DNA of 22,856 bases from JBBSGC01 sp038254525. GTDB lineage: Bacteria; Actinomycetota; Actinomycetes; Propionibacteriales; Nocardioidaceae. Position numbers and translations under genes: made by a program. Shown here one piece after another: positions 6,578-14,662 of the stretch (position 1 is the first letter of the stretch; the number at the start of each line of letters is the position of its first letter). Location of the stretch: positions 1 through 22,856 of the forward strand of contig JBBSGC010000016.1 in NCBI GenBank assembly GCA_038254525.1. Reading direction: 5' to 3'. A model generated the notes under the pieces. The model saw nothing but the letters and a program-made list of their open reading frames with translations, was not told the origin of the DNA and made no database searches.

Positions 6578-8239
6578 ATGCAGCCGTCCGCCCGGTACAC
6601 CGGTACCCCGGTCGTGCCGGGAGCCGGGTACGGCCCGGTCGTCCGCCCGGCGCCGGTGGTGGCCGACGACCCGGTAGGGCCGGGCGCCGTCGAGCCAGAC
6701 GAGGCGCTGATCCGCTTCGCCGTCGCGAGCGAGTCGGTGGCGCAGCGGCTCGAGCAGCTGTCCTCCGTCTCCGGCGGCGCCACTGCGGAGGTGCTGGCGG
6801 CCACCGCTGCCCTCGCCCGCGACCGCGGCCTGGCGGCGTTCGTGCGCCGACACGTGGAGTGCGGCGCCGACGTCGTGGCCGCGACGCGGGCGGCCGTCGC
6901 GGAGCTCAGTGAGATGTTCCGCGCAGCCGGAGGCGTGATGGCCGAGCGGGTCGCCGACCTCACCGACGTGCGTGACCGGATAGTGGCCGGCCTCACCGGC
7001 CGGCCCGGACCCGGCGTACCCGTGCCCGACGAGCCGTCCGTGCTGCTGGCGCACGACCTCGCTCCTGTTGACACCGCGGCGCTCGACCCGGCGCTCATCG
7101 TGGCCATCGCCACCGAGGTGGGCGGTCCAACCAGCCACACCGCGATCATCGCGCGCCAGCTGGGGATCCCGTGCGTGGTCGCCGTCACGGGGCTCGCCGA
7201 CGTGGCCACAGGCCGGCTGGTCCTGGTCGACGGCGACACGGGCGAGGTGATCGTCGAGCCGGACGCCGATGCGGCGCGCTCGCGCGTACGGGACGACCGA
7301 GCCAGCCGTGAGCAGGTGGCCGCCTGGCGTGGTCCCGGTCGCACCCGCGACGGTCATCCGGTCGAGGTCTTGGCCAACGTGCAGGACCTCGAGAGCTCGC
7401 GGCTGGCCGCCCTGGCGCCGGTGGAGGGTGTTGGTCTCTTCCGGACCGAGCTGTGCTTCCTCGACAGCGCCAGCGAGCCGTCCGTCGAGGCCCAAGCCGC
7501 GGTGTACGCGAAGGTGCTGTCGGTCATGGGTTCGCGGAAGGTCGTCGTGCGCACTCTCGATGCGGGCTCCGACAAGCCGTTGTGCTTCGTCCGGCACCGC
7601 GAGGAGGCGAACCCGGCCCTCGGTGTCCGCGGGCTGCGGATCGCCCGCGACGACCCAGGCATCTTGAGCAGGCAGCTCGACGCGATAGCTCTCGCTGCGA
7701 GCGGGGCGCCCGGTCCGGTGTGGGTCATGGCGCCGATGGTCTCCACCGTTGCGGAGGCGGCCGGGTTTGGCGCCGCCGTCCGACAACGCGGCCTGGTCGC
7801 CGGCGCCATGGTGGAGGTGCCCTCTGCGGCGCTGCGAGCCGCTGGGTTGCTCGAGCACCTCGACTTCGTCTCGATCGGCACGAACGACCTCTCGCAGTAC
7901 GCGCTGGCCGCAGACCGGATGGCGCCGACCCTCTCGGATCTGACGGACCCCTGGCAGCCCGCGCTCCTGCAGCTCGTGAGCATGACCGCAGAGGCCGGCC
8001 TGCAAGCCGGCAAGCCGGTGGGGGTGTGTGGTGAGGCAGCGGCGGACCCTGTCCTGAGCTGCGTCCTGGTCGGGCTGGGCGTCACCTCGTTGTCGGTGGC
8101 CACCTCGGCGGCGGCCGCCGTTGGTGCCCGACTGGCAGCGGTGACCCATCAGCAGTGCGCGGCGGCTGCCGAGGCGGCGGTCGCGTGCGACAGTGCAGAG
8201 GCGGCCCGGGCCGCTGCGCTGCGAGCCCTCGGCGGATGA
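6578..8239 (+). CDS. ptsI: PTS enzyme I (phosphoenolpyruvate-protein phosphotransferase)
   Basis: First enzyme of the phosphotransferase system. It autophosphorylates on histidine with phosphoenolpyruvate and phosphorylates HPr. 553 residues, normal length. Domains in order: an N-terminal swivel/HPr-binding part (about 1-220) with the phosphohistidine signature GGPTSHTAIIARQLGIPC (His187), then a PEP-binding TIM barrel (about 250-540) with VGLFRTELCF, VRTLDAGSDKP, NPALGVRGLR, VSIGTNDLSQYALAADR, and the catalytic cysteine in VCGEAAADP (Cys484). All key residues are present, so it should be active. It is divergent from HPr instead of co-transcribed, and no EII gene is visible. Inverted repeat arrays lie on both sides of the gene. 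Confidence 0.94.
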   Translation: MQPSARYTGTPVVPGAGYGPVVRPAPVVADDPVGPGAVEPDEALIRFAVASESVAQRLEQLSSVSGGATAEVLAATAALARDRGLAAFVRRHVECGADVVAATRAAVAELSEMFRAAGGVMAERVADLTDVRDRIVAGLTGRPGPGVPVPDEPSVLLAHDLAPVDTAALDPALIVAIATEVGGPTSHTAIIARQLGIPCVVAVTGLADVATGRLVLVDGDTGEVIVEPDADAARSRVRDDRASREQVAAWRGPGRTRDGHPVEVLANVQDLESSRLAALAPVEGVGLFRTELCFLDSASEPSVEAQAAVYAKVLSVMGSRKVVVRTLDAGSDKPLCFVRHREEANPALGVRGLRIARDDPGILSRQLDAIALAASGAPGPVWVMAPMVSTVAEAAGFGAAVRQRGLVAGAMVEVPSAALRAAGLLEHLDFVSIGTNDLSQYALAADRMAPTLSDLTDPWQPALLQLVSMTAEAGLQAGKPVGVCGEAAADPVLSCVLVGLGVTSLSVATSAAAAVGARLAAVTHQQCAAAAEAAVACDSAEAARAAALRALGG

Positions 8240-8255
8240 GTCCGGAGGCCCACCC

Positions 8256-8366
8256 GGTCACGGAACGCACGGCCGGCGGTCACGGAACTCACGGGCCGGC
8301 GGTCGGCAACTCACGGGCCGGCGGTCGGCAACTCACGGATCGGCGGTCGGGAACTCACGGATCGGC
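8256..8366 (-). repeat. Tandem array 2: five 22-23-bp units, inverted relative to array 1
   Basis: Five units start at 8256, 8278, 8301, 8323 and 8345. Each carries the core AACTCACGG (AACGCACGG in the first) followed by a GC-rich GGCCGGC or ATCGGC block and GGTC. Four units are 22 bp and one is 23 bp. On the minus strand they read CCGTGAGTT, the orientation opposite to array 1. The array fills the convergent gap between ptsI and the DUF1501 gene. Confidence 0.93.
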
Positions 8367-8378
8367 GGGAGGGGATGG

Positions 8379-9656
8379 TTAGGGGCGGGTCATGGCGCCG
8401 ATCGACTCGGGCGTGAAGCCGGGGAAGACCTGCGGGATGCTGATGTCCGGAAGCCGCGAGGCGAGCACGTCGGCGAACACGCTTCGGTAGTCGCGCCCGA
8501 CTGCCAGGTCTCCGTCGATGAGCTTCCCGCTGCCCAGGCCCGGCCACCAACCAGCGTGGTAGCCGCCCTTGACGCCGCCGCCCAGCAAGAGCATGCAGTT
8601 GCCGTAGCCGTGGTCGAGACCAAGGTCGCCGTTCTCCTCGACGCGGCGGCCGAACTCGCTGATCGTCACCACCGTCACCCGGTTCCCCAACGTGCCGAGG
8701 TCGGTGAAGAACGCACTCAGCGCCTGCGCGAGCTCGCCCACCATGGCCTGCATGGCTCCCCCCTGCACGGTGCCGAGGTTGACGTGCATGTCCCAGCTGC
8801 CGTAGTCGATGGTGACCACCCGGGTGCCGATCTGGGCCCGGATGATCGTCGCGGTGTTGAGCAGCGCGTCACCTAGGTTCCCGGTCGGGTAGTTGGCGCC
8901 GTTCTGCGGCTTCGGCGCCGTCTGCGCGAGGAAGCCGAGGTGGTCGGTCACGTCCAGCGCGGACCGCACGCCCTGGCCGAGCGAACCACGCGCGGTTCCC
9001 CAGACCTGGTCCAGCGAACGCCGGTGCGGCACTGCCTCGCTCGCGGTGCCCGGCAGCATGATGTCGGAGAGGCTGTTCAGCCCCAGCACCGGTGCCGGCC
9101 CGTACAACGAGGTCGGGACCACCGCCCCGCCCATCTGGACGCCTTCGGCCGGGTCCGATCCGCCGGACAGCCCGACCAGCCGGTTGATCCAGCCACAGCG
9201 CTCGGCTGAGCCGGGGTCGGCGTCCTCCACGACCTCCATCGCCGTGAAGTGGCTGCGGTTGGGCGCGGGCAGCCCCACCGCGTGTACGGCGGCAAACTGG
9301 CCGGCGTCCCACATCTTCTGCAGCGGCGCGAACTGAGGATGCAGCCCGAACATCGTGTCCCGCGCGATCAGCGACTCCTTGGGGACCGAGATCCGCGGAC
9401 GGGCCCACTCGTAGCCCGAGTCACCGTGCGGCACCACCATCGACAGGCCGTCGGCGCCGCCACGCAGGCTGAGGACGACGACGATGTTGGGGCTGGCGGC
9501 AGTCGCGCCGAAAGCGACCTGCTGGAAGGCGTCACCGATCAGGTTGGTGACCATCGCGCCGCCGACGCCGGCGCCCATGCCGGCGAGGAACTTGCGCCGG
9601 CTGGCGCGGAAGTCGGAGCACGAGCAGGCCTCGGCCACGGGGATGGAAGCAGTCAT
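8379..9656 (-). CDS. Tat-exported DUF1501 family protein
   Basis: A 425-residue member of DUF1501, a family distantly related to the alkaline phosphatase/sulfatase superfamily whose biochemical role is not established. The N-terminus carries a twin-arginine signal, SRRKFLAG, with Arg20-Arg21, a hydrophobic stretch and a likely cleavage site near AATAASP... around residue 50, so export in folded form is expected. Family marks include LSLRGGADGLSMVVPHGD, NRSHFTAMEVVEDAD, TIDYGSWDMHVN, ISEFGRRVEENGDLGLDHGYG and DYRSVFADVL. It lies 17 nt downstream of the DUF1800 gene on the same strand, the usual partner arrangement, so the two are very likely one operon. Some cysteines (C11, C13) precede the signal and are unusual but not interpretable. 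Confidence 0.88.
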   Translation of the reverse strand: MTASIPVAEACSCSDFRASRRKFLAGMGAGVGGAMVTNLIGDAFQQVAFGATAASPNIVVVLSLRGGADGLSMVVPHGDSGYEWARPRISVPKESLIARDTMFGLHPQFAPLQKMWDAGQFAAVHAVGLPAPNRSHFTAMEVVEDADPGSAERCGWINRLVGLSGGSDPAEGVQMGGAVVPTSLYGPAPVLGLNSLSDIMLPGTASEAVPHRRSLDQVWGTARGSLGQGVRSALDVTDHLGFLAQTAPKPQNGANYPTGNLGDALLNTATIIRAQIGTRVVTIDYGSWDMHVNLGTVQGGAMQAMVGELAQALSAFFTDLGTLGNRVTVVTISEFGRRVEENGDLGLDHGYGNCMLLLGGGVKGGYHAGWWPGLGSGKLIDGDLAVGRDYRSVFADVLASRLPDISIPQVFPGFTPESIGAMTRP

Positions 9657-9673
9657 TGCGAGGGAACCTCAGC

Positions 9674-11161
9674 TCAACGGGTCATGTGGGCAGGGGTGTC
9701 CAGCAGGCTGGACAGGATGCGGGCCATTCGCCAGTCCGGCAGGTCCGCTGCCGAACCGATCCGGGTGTTGGCCGCGATGCCCAGGCGAGTCGAGACCGCA
9801 GCAGTGAGCGTGTTGTTTGCCGGGCGCGCCAACAGCTGCCGGCTGACGTGGTCGACGACATCGCCGAAGGAAGCCGGCAGCTTCGGCAGCCAGGAGGCCG
9901 GCGTACGGAACACGACCTGTTGGTCCGGATAGTGGCTGCCTCCTTGCAGGAAATGGGTCTGGAAGGAGTTGAGCACTCGGCTCACTCCGGTCCAGCACTC
10001 AGCGACGTCGGGGAAGCCGTCGGGGCGTGGCCAGTCGAAGGGCCGCTGGCCCATGGCCTGCGTCTGGTACAGGATCGCGTTGGCGAAGCTGTAGTCGCTC
10101 GTGGGCCGGCTGGCCTGCACCCCCAGCGCGCGGTAGGTCGCGACCGCGTCCTCACTCGGCGTGCGCACCTTGGCGCCCACCGAGGCCGCGAACTCCGGAT
10201 GCTGCACCAACGCCCGCAGCGTCGAAGCGATGTCGGTCCCGGAGGCGGAGTACGCGTCGGCCACCGCGGTGACCAGGGCGGCGGAGGGATCGTCAGACAC
10301 GAAGTGCACGCACAGCCGGCGGGCGATCCGCCGCGCCGTCAGTGGATGGTGGGCCAGGTAGTTGAGGTAGCGGCGCGTGGTCACCCGGCCATCGGGATAG
10401 CTGTTGGCGTCGGTGAAGCCCATCACCGACAGCCGGCCGGTGTAGTGGTCGGTGTTGCTGTACCAAGCGTTCCAGGTCCTGCGGATGTCGACGCGATAGC
10501 CCGTGAGCAGCAGCGCTGACTGCTTCACCTCGTCCTCGGTGTAGCCGGCGTCGACGCCGACCGTGTGCAGCTCGAGGAGCTCGCGACCGAGGTTCTCGTT
10601 CGGTTGGGTCTTGGTCGACTCGGCGTTGTCGAGGTAGCAGCCCATCGCCGGGTGGGTGATGGCTGCGGCCAGCAGGTCGTCGAAGCGGCCCAGGGCGTGC
10701 CGGCGGATCATTGCGTCATAGCGGATCCGCCAGGGCCACGGCTTGTCGGCCGGCGCGGAGACATGCAGGAGGTTGGACCAGAAGTCCGTCATGACCTCGT
10801 GCACCTGGTTGTTGCTGTAGATGCGGCGCAGCAGCGTCCAGCGGGCCAGGTCGGCCATGACCATCCAGCCCAGGTACGTCCCGCTCTGGTGCCGCTGCCA
10901 GAGCACCTGCGGGCTGTATGCCATGTTCGGGAACCAGTCGAGGAGGCTGTCGGCGAAGCCGTCACGGCGCGAGGTGGTGAGCTGTCGGTTCAACCACGGC
11001 ATGGAGCCACCGGTCGCGCGCATGTCGGTGACCATCGCGGGTGTCACGCCGTAGCTGAAGCGACTCAGCAGGTGTCGGTCGGCGGGATGCGCGGTCGGCA
11101 CAGCGGCTCGCGACGCGGCGTCGGCGACGGCGTCCATGGCGGAGACGGCAAGGGTGGGCAT
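9674..11161 (-). CDS. DUF1800 family protein
   Basis: A 495-residue DUF1800 protein, the habitual operon partner of DUF1501; neither family has a proven reaction. Recognisable blocks are HPADRHLLSRFSYGVTP near the start, WRIRYDAMIRRHALGRFDDLLAAAITHPAMGCYLDNAES, PNENLGRELLELHTVGVDAGYTEDEV, LTGYRVD, the YLAHHPLTARRIARRLCVHFVSDDP segment, and a C-terminal block WPRPDGFPDVAECWTG. No clear signal peptide is seen, so it may be exported with its partner or act inside the cell. I chose ATG 11161 because GAGGA precedes it at close spacing; the earlier frame to 11224 lacks family sequence. Transcribed before DUF1501, 17 nt apart. Confidence 0.88.
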   Translation of the reverse strand: MPTLAVSAMDAVADAASRAAVPTAHPADRHLLSRFSYGVTPAMVTDMRATGGSMPWLNRQLTTSRRDGFADSLLDWFPNMAYSPQVLWQRHQSGTYLGWMVMADLARWTLLRRIYSNNQVHEVMTDFWSNLLHVSAPADKPWPWRIRYDAMIRRHALGRFDDLLAAAITHPAMGCYLDNAESTKTQPNENLGRELLELHTVGVDAGYTEDEVKQSALLLTGYRVDIRRTWNAWYSNTDHYTGRLSVMGFTDANSYPDGRVTTRRYLNYLAHHPLTARRIARRLCVHFVSDDPSAALVTAVADAYSASGTDIASTLRALVQHPEFAASVGAKVRTPSEDAVATYRALGVQASRPTSDYSFANAILYQTQAMGQRPFDWPRPDGFPDVAECWTGVSRVLNSFQTHFLQGGSHYPDQQVVFRTPASWLPKLPASFGDVVDHVSRQLLARPANNTLTAAVSTRLGIAANTRIGSAADLPDWRMARILSSLLDTPAHMTR

Positions 11162-11210
11162 GAGGTCCTCGGACGAAGGGGAGGGAGCAGTTGTAACCGT
11201 GCGCTCACAT

Positions 11211-11238
11211 AGCGTAATGGGCAAGCCTGGGCTGGAAA
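11211..11238 (-). promoter_or_regulatory. Candidate promoter of the DUF1800-DUF1501 operon
   Basis: On the minus strand TTTCCA (11238-11233) and TACGCT (11216-11211) are 16 nt apart and would start transcription about 40 nt before the ATG at 11161. Match quality is modest. The rest of the 301-nt gap 11162-11462 shows no gene and no clear structure. Confidence 0.3.
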
Positions 11239-11462
11239 GCGGGCCGCTAAATCATCCTTTCGGCTGAGCCTGTCGCCTTGCGGGTCCCCTGATCCGCTGT
11301 TCACCGGCAGCTGCGGCAGCGGCCTCGGTGGTCGCCTCGATCCGCCAAGACGTCGAGTTCTTCGCCCCGGTCGGCGCAGTGACCACGGCCGGCACGCAGT
11401 GTCAGCGCGTCCCGGGATTTGGCATGCTGGCGCAGTCATCCCGCCGATCGGAGAGGACTGGG

Positions 11463-11909
11463 ATGCCTGCACTGCGCAAGGTCTGGGTCACTGTCGCCGG
11501 CTGGTTGCTGGTGTTGGCCGGTATCGCGGCGTTGGCGCTACCCGGTCCTGGACTGCTGCTCCTGCTGGCCGGACTGGTGATCCTGAGCCTGGAGTACGAC
11601 TGGGCCGGACGGCGGGTGGAACCGGTCAAGGAGAGGGCCTTCGAGGCCGCCGCTGCGGGAGTGCGCACCTGGCCAAGGGTCGTGCTCAGTGCGCTGGGTG
11701 CCCTGGCGGTGGTGGCGGTCGGCGTCGTGTGGTGGCTGGACCCGGTGATCCCCACTGTGTGGATCATCGGTCCGCGACTGCCGCTAGGCGGTTGGTCGAC
11801 CGGTCTCGGCGTCGTCGTGTCGGGGCTCGCGGCGCTGGCCCTCCTTGCGTACAGCATGCGCAGGTTCCGCGGTGAGCCGACCGAACGACCCGGCGTCAGC
11901 TCCGCGTGA
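11463..11909 (+). CDS. PGPGW-motif transmembrane protein
   Basis: Integral membrane protein of 148 residues from a small family named for its Pro-Gly-rich helix hairpin; the function is unknown. The family block reads LALPGPGLLLLLAGLVILSL followed by EYDWAGRRVEPVK. Two further hydrophobic segments follow, VVLSALGALAVVAVGVVWWLDP and GLGVVVSGLAALALLAYSM, and a short basic tail. About four membrane passes are likely. ATG 11463 has a good GGAGAGG at 11450-11456; the frame continues upstream to 11328 without family sequence. Its last 14 bases overlap the end of the convergent SRPBCC gene. Confidence 0.82.
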   Translation: MPALRKVWVTVAGWLLVLAGIAALALPGPGLLLLLAGLVILSLEYDWAGRRVEPVKERAFEAAAAGVRTWPRVVLSALGALAVVAVGVVWWLDPVIPTVWIIGPRLPLGGWSTGLGVVVSGLAALALLAYSMRRFRGEPTERPGVSSA

Positions 11910-12351
11910 CGTGCTCCTGTAGGCGTTCGAGCGTCTTGGCCATGCCCTCGGCGTTGCGCTTGGGGAAGCCGGTGAGCGCAAGCACCGGGTAGGCCCGTGG
12001 CACCGGTGTCGGATCCCACTCCTCCCGCACCAGCGTGCCGCCTTCGGCCTCGCTCAGCAGGTAGCGCCAGCGATGGCCGCCGAAGTGTCGCCAGGCGATC
12101 CGGCGAGGTTCATCGAACTCCACGACGGTGTTGCGGATCTGGTACCTCCTGCCGAGCTTCATGTCCATGCCGAACGTTGCGCCCTTCGACAGTCTCTCGG
12201 GGTTGCCCTCTTGCGCCTGCCGCACCGAGCCGGACCCGTCGAATACGGGGTGCTGGGCGGGGTCGGCGAGCACGTCGAAGATCCGCTGTGCGTCGGCGGG
12301 GATCAGGCGCTCCACGGCGACGACCCGCGGCTGCAGGAGGTTGGATCTCAT
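11896..12351 (-). CDS. SRPBCC (START/polyketide-cyclase-like) family protein
   Basis: Small cytosolic protein of 151 residues with the SRPBCC helix-grip fold, a family that binds hydrophobic ligands in a central cavity. It begins VAVERLIPADAQRIFDVLADPAQHPVFDGSGSV, the usual first strand and helix pair. It continues with GATFGMDMKLGRRYQIRNTVVEFDEPRRIAWRHFGG and ends with TLERLQEHV, the closing helix. No ligand can be deduced. ATG 12351 has AGGA about nine bases upstream; the frame beyond it to 12534 runs through unconserved sequence. It is divergent from osmC (gap 12352-12545, no gene or clear motif seen) and overlaps the PGPGW gene tail to tail by 14 nt. Confidence 0.83.
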   Translation of the reverse strand: MRSNLLQPRVVAVERLIPADAQRIFDVLADPAQHPVFDGSGSVRQAQEGNPERLSKGATFGMDMKLGRRYQIRNTVVEFDEPRRIAWRHFGGHRWRYLLSEAEGGTLVREEWDPTPVPRAYPVLALTGFPKRNAEGMAKTLERLQEHVTRS

Positions 12352-12545
12352 GAGCTCATCCTGCCCGCAGCGCTGGGCGGCGGCGTTGCGCGGGGCGGCG
12401 ACCGATCTCGAGGCGTACGGGTCGTGCTGGCTACCGGGATGCATCGGCATCGGTCGCCCGGCGTACGGTTGGGACGGGCCGAGGTCGGCCGTCATGCACC
12501 GAGAGGTGCCGCCGCCCGCCCACGGGCCGAGCAAGAGGAGCCAAG

Positions 12546-12980
12546 ATGACCGACAACACGGCCACGACGAGGTGGACCGGGGACCTCAAGTCCGGCAGCG
12601 GTGCCTTGTCGCTGGACACGTCCGGCGCAGCGGAGTTCATCGTCTCGTTTCCCGCCCGAACCGGCGAGACGCACGACCAGACCAACCCCGAAGAGCTGAT
12701 CGCCGCCGCTCACAGCACCTGTCTGGCGATGAACTTCACCGGTGTCCTTGGGCGCAACGAGCTCGACGCCACCTCGGTCGACGTGACCTCGACCGTCACG
12801 CTCGGCAAGTCCGGTGACGGGTTGGCGATCACCGGCATCGCGCTCCTTCTCGAGGCCGACGTCCCTGGCCTCGAGGAGGCGAAGTTCCAGGAGCTCGCCG
12901 AGGAGGCAGAGCGCACCTGCCCGGTCAGCAAGGCGCTGGCCGGCACCGACATCACACTGACCGCGAAGCTTTCCGGCTGA
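12546..12980 (+). CDS. OsmC-family organic hydroperoxide reductase
   Basis: Cysteine-based peroxidase of 144 residues that reduces organic hydroperoxides. The two family cysteines are visible: Cys59 in AAHSTCLAM at the start of the central helix, and Cys125 in ERTCPVSKAL. The N-terminal TRWTGDLKSGSGAL and TNPEELIAAAHSTCLAM segments are characteristic of the OsmC subgroup (osmotically inducible type) rather than Ohr. ATG 12546 is preceded by AAGAGGAG. Gene-symbol level assignment within OsmC/Ohr is not fully certain. It converges on the MBL-fold gene across 43 nt. Confidence 0.92.
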   Translation: MTDNTATTRWTGDLKSGSGALSLDTSGAAEFIVSFPARTGETHDQTNPEELIAAAHSTCLAMNFTGVLGRNELDATSVDVTSTVTLGKSGDGLAITGIALLLEADVPGLEEAKFQELAEEAERTCPVSKALAGTDITLTAKLSG

Positions 12981-12999
12981 GCCGGGGGACGTCCCAGCC
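12975..12999. terminator. Weak hairpin after osmC
   Basis: GGGAC/GTCCC (12986-12995) forms an inverted repeat nested within GGCT/AGCC (12975-12978/12996-12999), at the end of the osmC gene in a convergent 43-nt gap. There is no T-tract, and the stem is interrupted, so this is tentative. Confidence 0.35.
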
Positions 13000-13023
13000 G
13001 TCTGACGTTGGTGTGGGCGGCCG

Positions 13024-13899
13024 TCACGAAAGGTCAGGGCGCACCAGTTGTACTGTCTCGCCACGCTCGACCGGGCGTACCAGCCCCGACAGCCCGGCGC
13101 GCCCGCTCTCGCTCAGGAAGTCCGACAGCGGGGACCGGAAGATCTTGTAGTCGTCATAGTGGACCGGGATCGCCGACCACGGGCGCACCCGGCGCAGGAA
13201 GTCGACACCCTGCAGCGCGTCCATCGTCACGGTGTGGGCCAGCACCCGGGTGCCGCCGAGGTGTACGACGGCCACGTCGATGTCGGGGAAGGCGGCCTGC
13301 ACCGCGTCGAGGTGGTCACCGGTGAGCGTGTCACCGCTCAGGTAGACCCGCAGGCGGGGGGCGCCGTCGACGCAGTGCTCGAGCAGGCTGCCCATGACCG
13401 GTGGCAGCAGCGCGCCCAGCACGCCTCTCGCATGCACCGCCGGCAACGAGACCACCCGCAGCCGTTCGTTGCTCTTGTGCAGAACGTGGTCGGTCCACGT
13501 GTCCAGACCGACGGTGGAGAAGCCGTAGCGGCGCAGCCGGCGGGCGGCGGGCGGTGTGGTGACGACTGGTGCGCTGCGCTCCAGACCGGCGCGGGCGACC
13601 CGGTCCCAATGGTCGCCGTGCAGGTGCGAGAGCACGATTCCGTCCAGAGGCGGTACCTCGTCGACGCCGATCGCCGGTTCGGTGACTCGCCGGCTCCACA
13701 GACCCTTGCCGAGATAGGCCCGCTGGCCCCGGTGCAGGAAGTTGGGGTCGGTCAGCAGCGTGAAGCCCCCGATCCGCAGCAGCGTGGTAGCGGTGCCGAT
13801 GAACGTGAGCGAGTCGCCGTCACGCATCTGAGCGGCGTTCGCCGGCTCAGCGTCGCCCGCCGCCAGCGGGCCGCCGGCAGCCGGGTCGGGGATGGTCAT
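13024..13899 (-). CDS. MBL-fold metallo-hydrolase (UlaG/RomA-like)
   Basis: Metallo-beta-lactamase-fold hydrolase of 291 residues in the branch with the UlaG-like and N-acyl-phosphatidylethanolamine phospholipase-like proteins. Metal-binding motif HLHGDH occupies residues 92-97, preceded by GIVLS. Later ligands appear in SLPAVHARG, YLSGDTLT and IPVHYDDYKIF. The opening strand LTFIGTATTLLRIGGFTLLTDPNFL is typical. The substrate is unknown. ATG 13899 is used, with a weak ribosome binding site; Met25 (13827) is an alternative that keeps the whole fold. It lies 45 nt downstream of the metallophosphoesterase gene on the same strand, so co-transcription is plausible. Confidence 0.85.
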   Translation of the reverse strand: MTIPDPAAGGPLAAGDAEPANAAQMRDGDSLTFIGTATTLLRIGGFTLLTDPNFLHRGQRAYLGKGLWSRRVTEPAIGVDEVPPLDGIVLSHLHGDHWDRVARAGLERSAPVVTTPPAARRLRRYGFSTVGLDTWTDHVLHKSNERLRVVSLPAVHARGVLGALLPPVMGSLLEHCVDGAPRLRVYLSGDTLTGDHLDAVQAAFPDIDVAVVHLGGTRVLAHTVTMDALQGVDFLRRVRPWSAIPVHYDDYKIFRSPLSDFLSESGRAGLSGLVRPVERGETVQLVRPDLS

Positions 13900-13944
13900 G
13901 GAGCCGGGTACCCATGCCGATTCGGAGGAAACGCGCGGGTGGGC

Positions 13945-14463
13945 TCAGCGGCGCGGCAACCGGTGCAGCTGCACATCGTCGAGGCGGCCGTCGACCGCGG
14001 TGGCCGTCAGATAGGTGCAGTACGGCTGGCGTCGCCGGTCCGTCGGCGACCCCGGGTTGAGCAGCCGGATACCGGTCGATGTCACGGTGTCCCACGGGAT
14101 GTGGCTGTGGCCGAACACCAGCACGTCGACCTGGGGGAACCGTTCGGCTGCCCGGCGCTCGCGGCCCGCGGCGGCCCCGGTCTCGTGGACGACGGCGAGT
14201 CGCAGGCCCGCTAGCTCTGTGCGGGCAACCTCGGGCAGCCGCTCGCGCAGTGCGGGGCCGTCGTTGTTGCCGTGCACGGCGACCAGTAGGCGCGACCGAG
14301 TTTCGAGCGTGTCCAGCAACGCCGCGTCGACCCAGTCACCTGCGTGCACCACCACGTCGGCGGAGTCGATGGCACTCCACAGCGCAGCCGGCAGGTCCCG
14401 CGCCCGCTTTGGCACGTGGGTGTCGGCCGTCAGGACCAGCCGCAGGTGGGTCACGTCGCCCAT
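13945..14463 (-). CDS. YfcE-type metallophosphoesterase
   Basis: Calcineurin-like phosphodiesterase of 172 residues, the short form related to YfcE/MJ0936. Metal ligands appear in order: Asp14 and His16 (TADTHVP), Asp43 (HAGDW), Asn67 (GNNDG), His93 (VVHETG), and His119 and His121 (FGHSHIP). NPGSPTDRR near the C-terminus is also family-typical. It should hydrolyse phosphodiesters with two divalent metals; the natural substrate is unknown. ATG 14463 matches the family N-terminus; longer frames read through the repeat array upstream. It heads a probable two-gene unit with the MBL hydrolase. Confidence 0.88.
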   Translation of the reverse strand: MGDVTHLRLVLTADTHVPKRARDLPAALWSAIDSADVVVHAGDWVDAALLDTLETRSRLLVAVHGNNDGPALRERLPEVARTELAGLRLAVVHETGAAAGRERRAAERFPQVDVLVFGHSHIPWDTVTSTGIRLLNPGSPTDRRRQPYCTYLTATAVDGRLDDVQLHRLPRR

Positions 14464-14483
14464 TCTGGCCGGCCCCCCAAACG

Positions 14484-14571
14484 CCGATCCGTGAGTTTTC
14501 GGCCGCCCATCCGTGACTTTCCGGCTGCCGATCCGTGAGTTGTCGACCGCCGATCCGTGAGTTGTCGACCG
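14484..14571 (+). repeat. Tandem array 3: four 22-bp units, CCGTGAGTT orientation
   Basis: Units begin at 14484, 14506, 14528 and 14550, each close to CCGATCCGTGAGTTGTCGAC plus CG, with a truncated fifth copy. The last two are identical; the first two diverge at a few positions. The array occupies the divergent gap between the metallophosphoesterase and the small acidic ORF, 20 nt upstream of the former's start. Confidence 0.94.
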
Positions 14572-14662
14572 CCGACTCGACGACTCAGGTCGTGCCTCGT
14601 CACGCGCCGGTTTGTCGGTCACTGGGCCGGGTACGGGAGGTGTCCGTCGATTTAGGAGCGCC

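Noticed and set aside
6560..8149. Long open frame antisense to ptsI
   Set aside because: No recognisable protein, and ptsI has all catalytic motifs on the plus strand.
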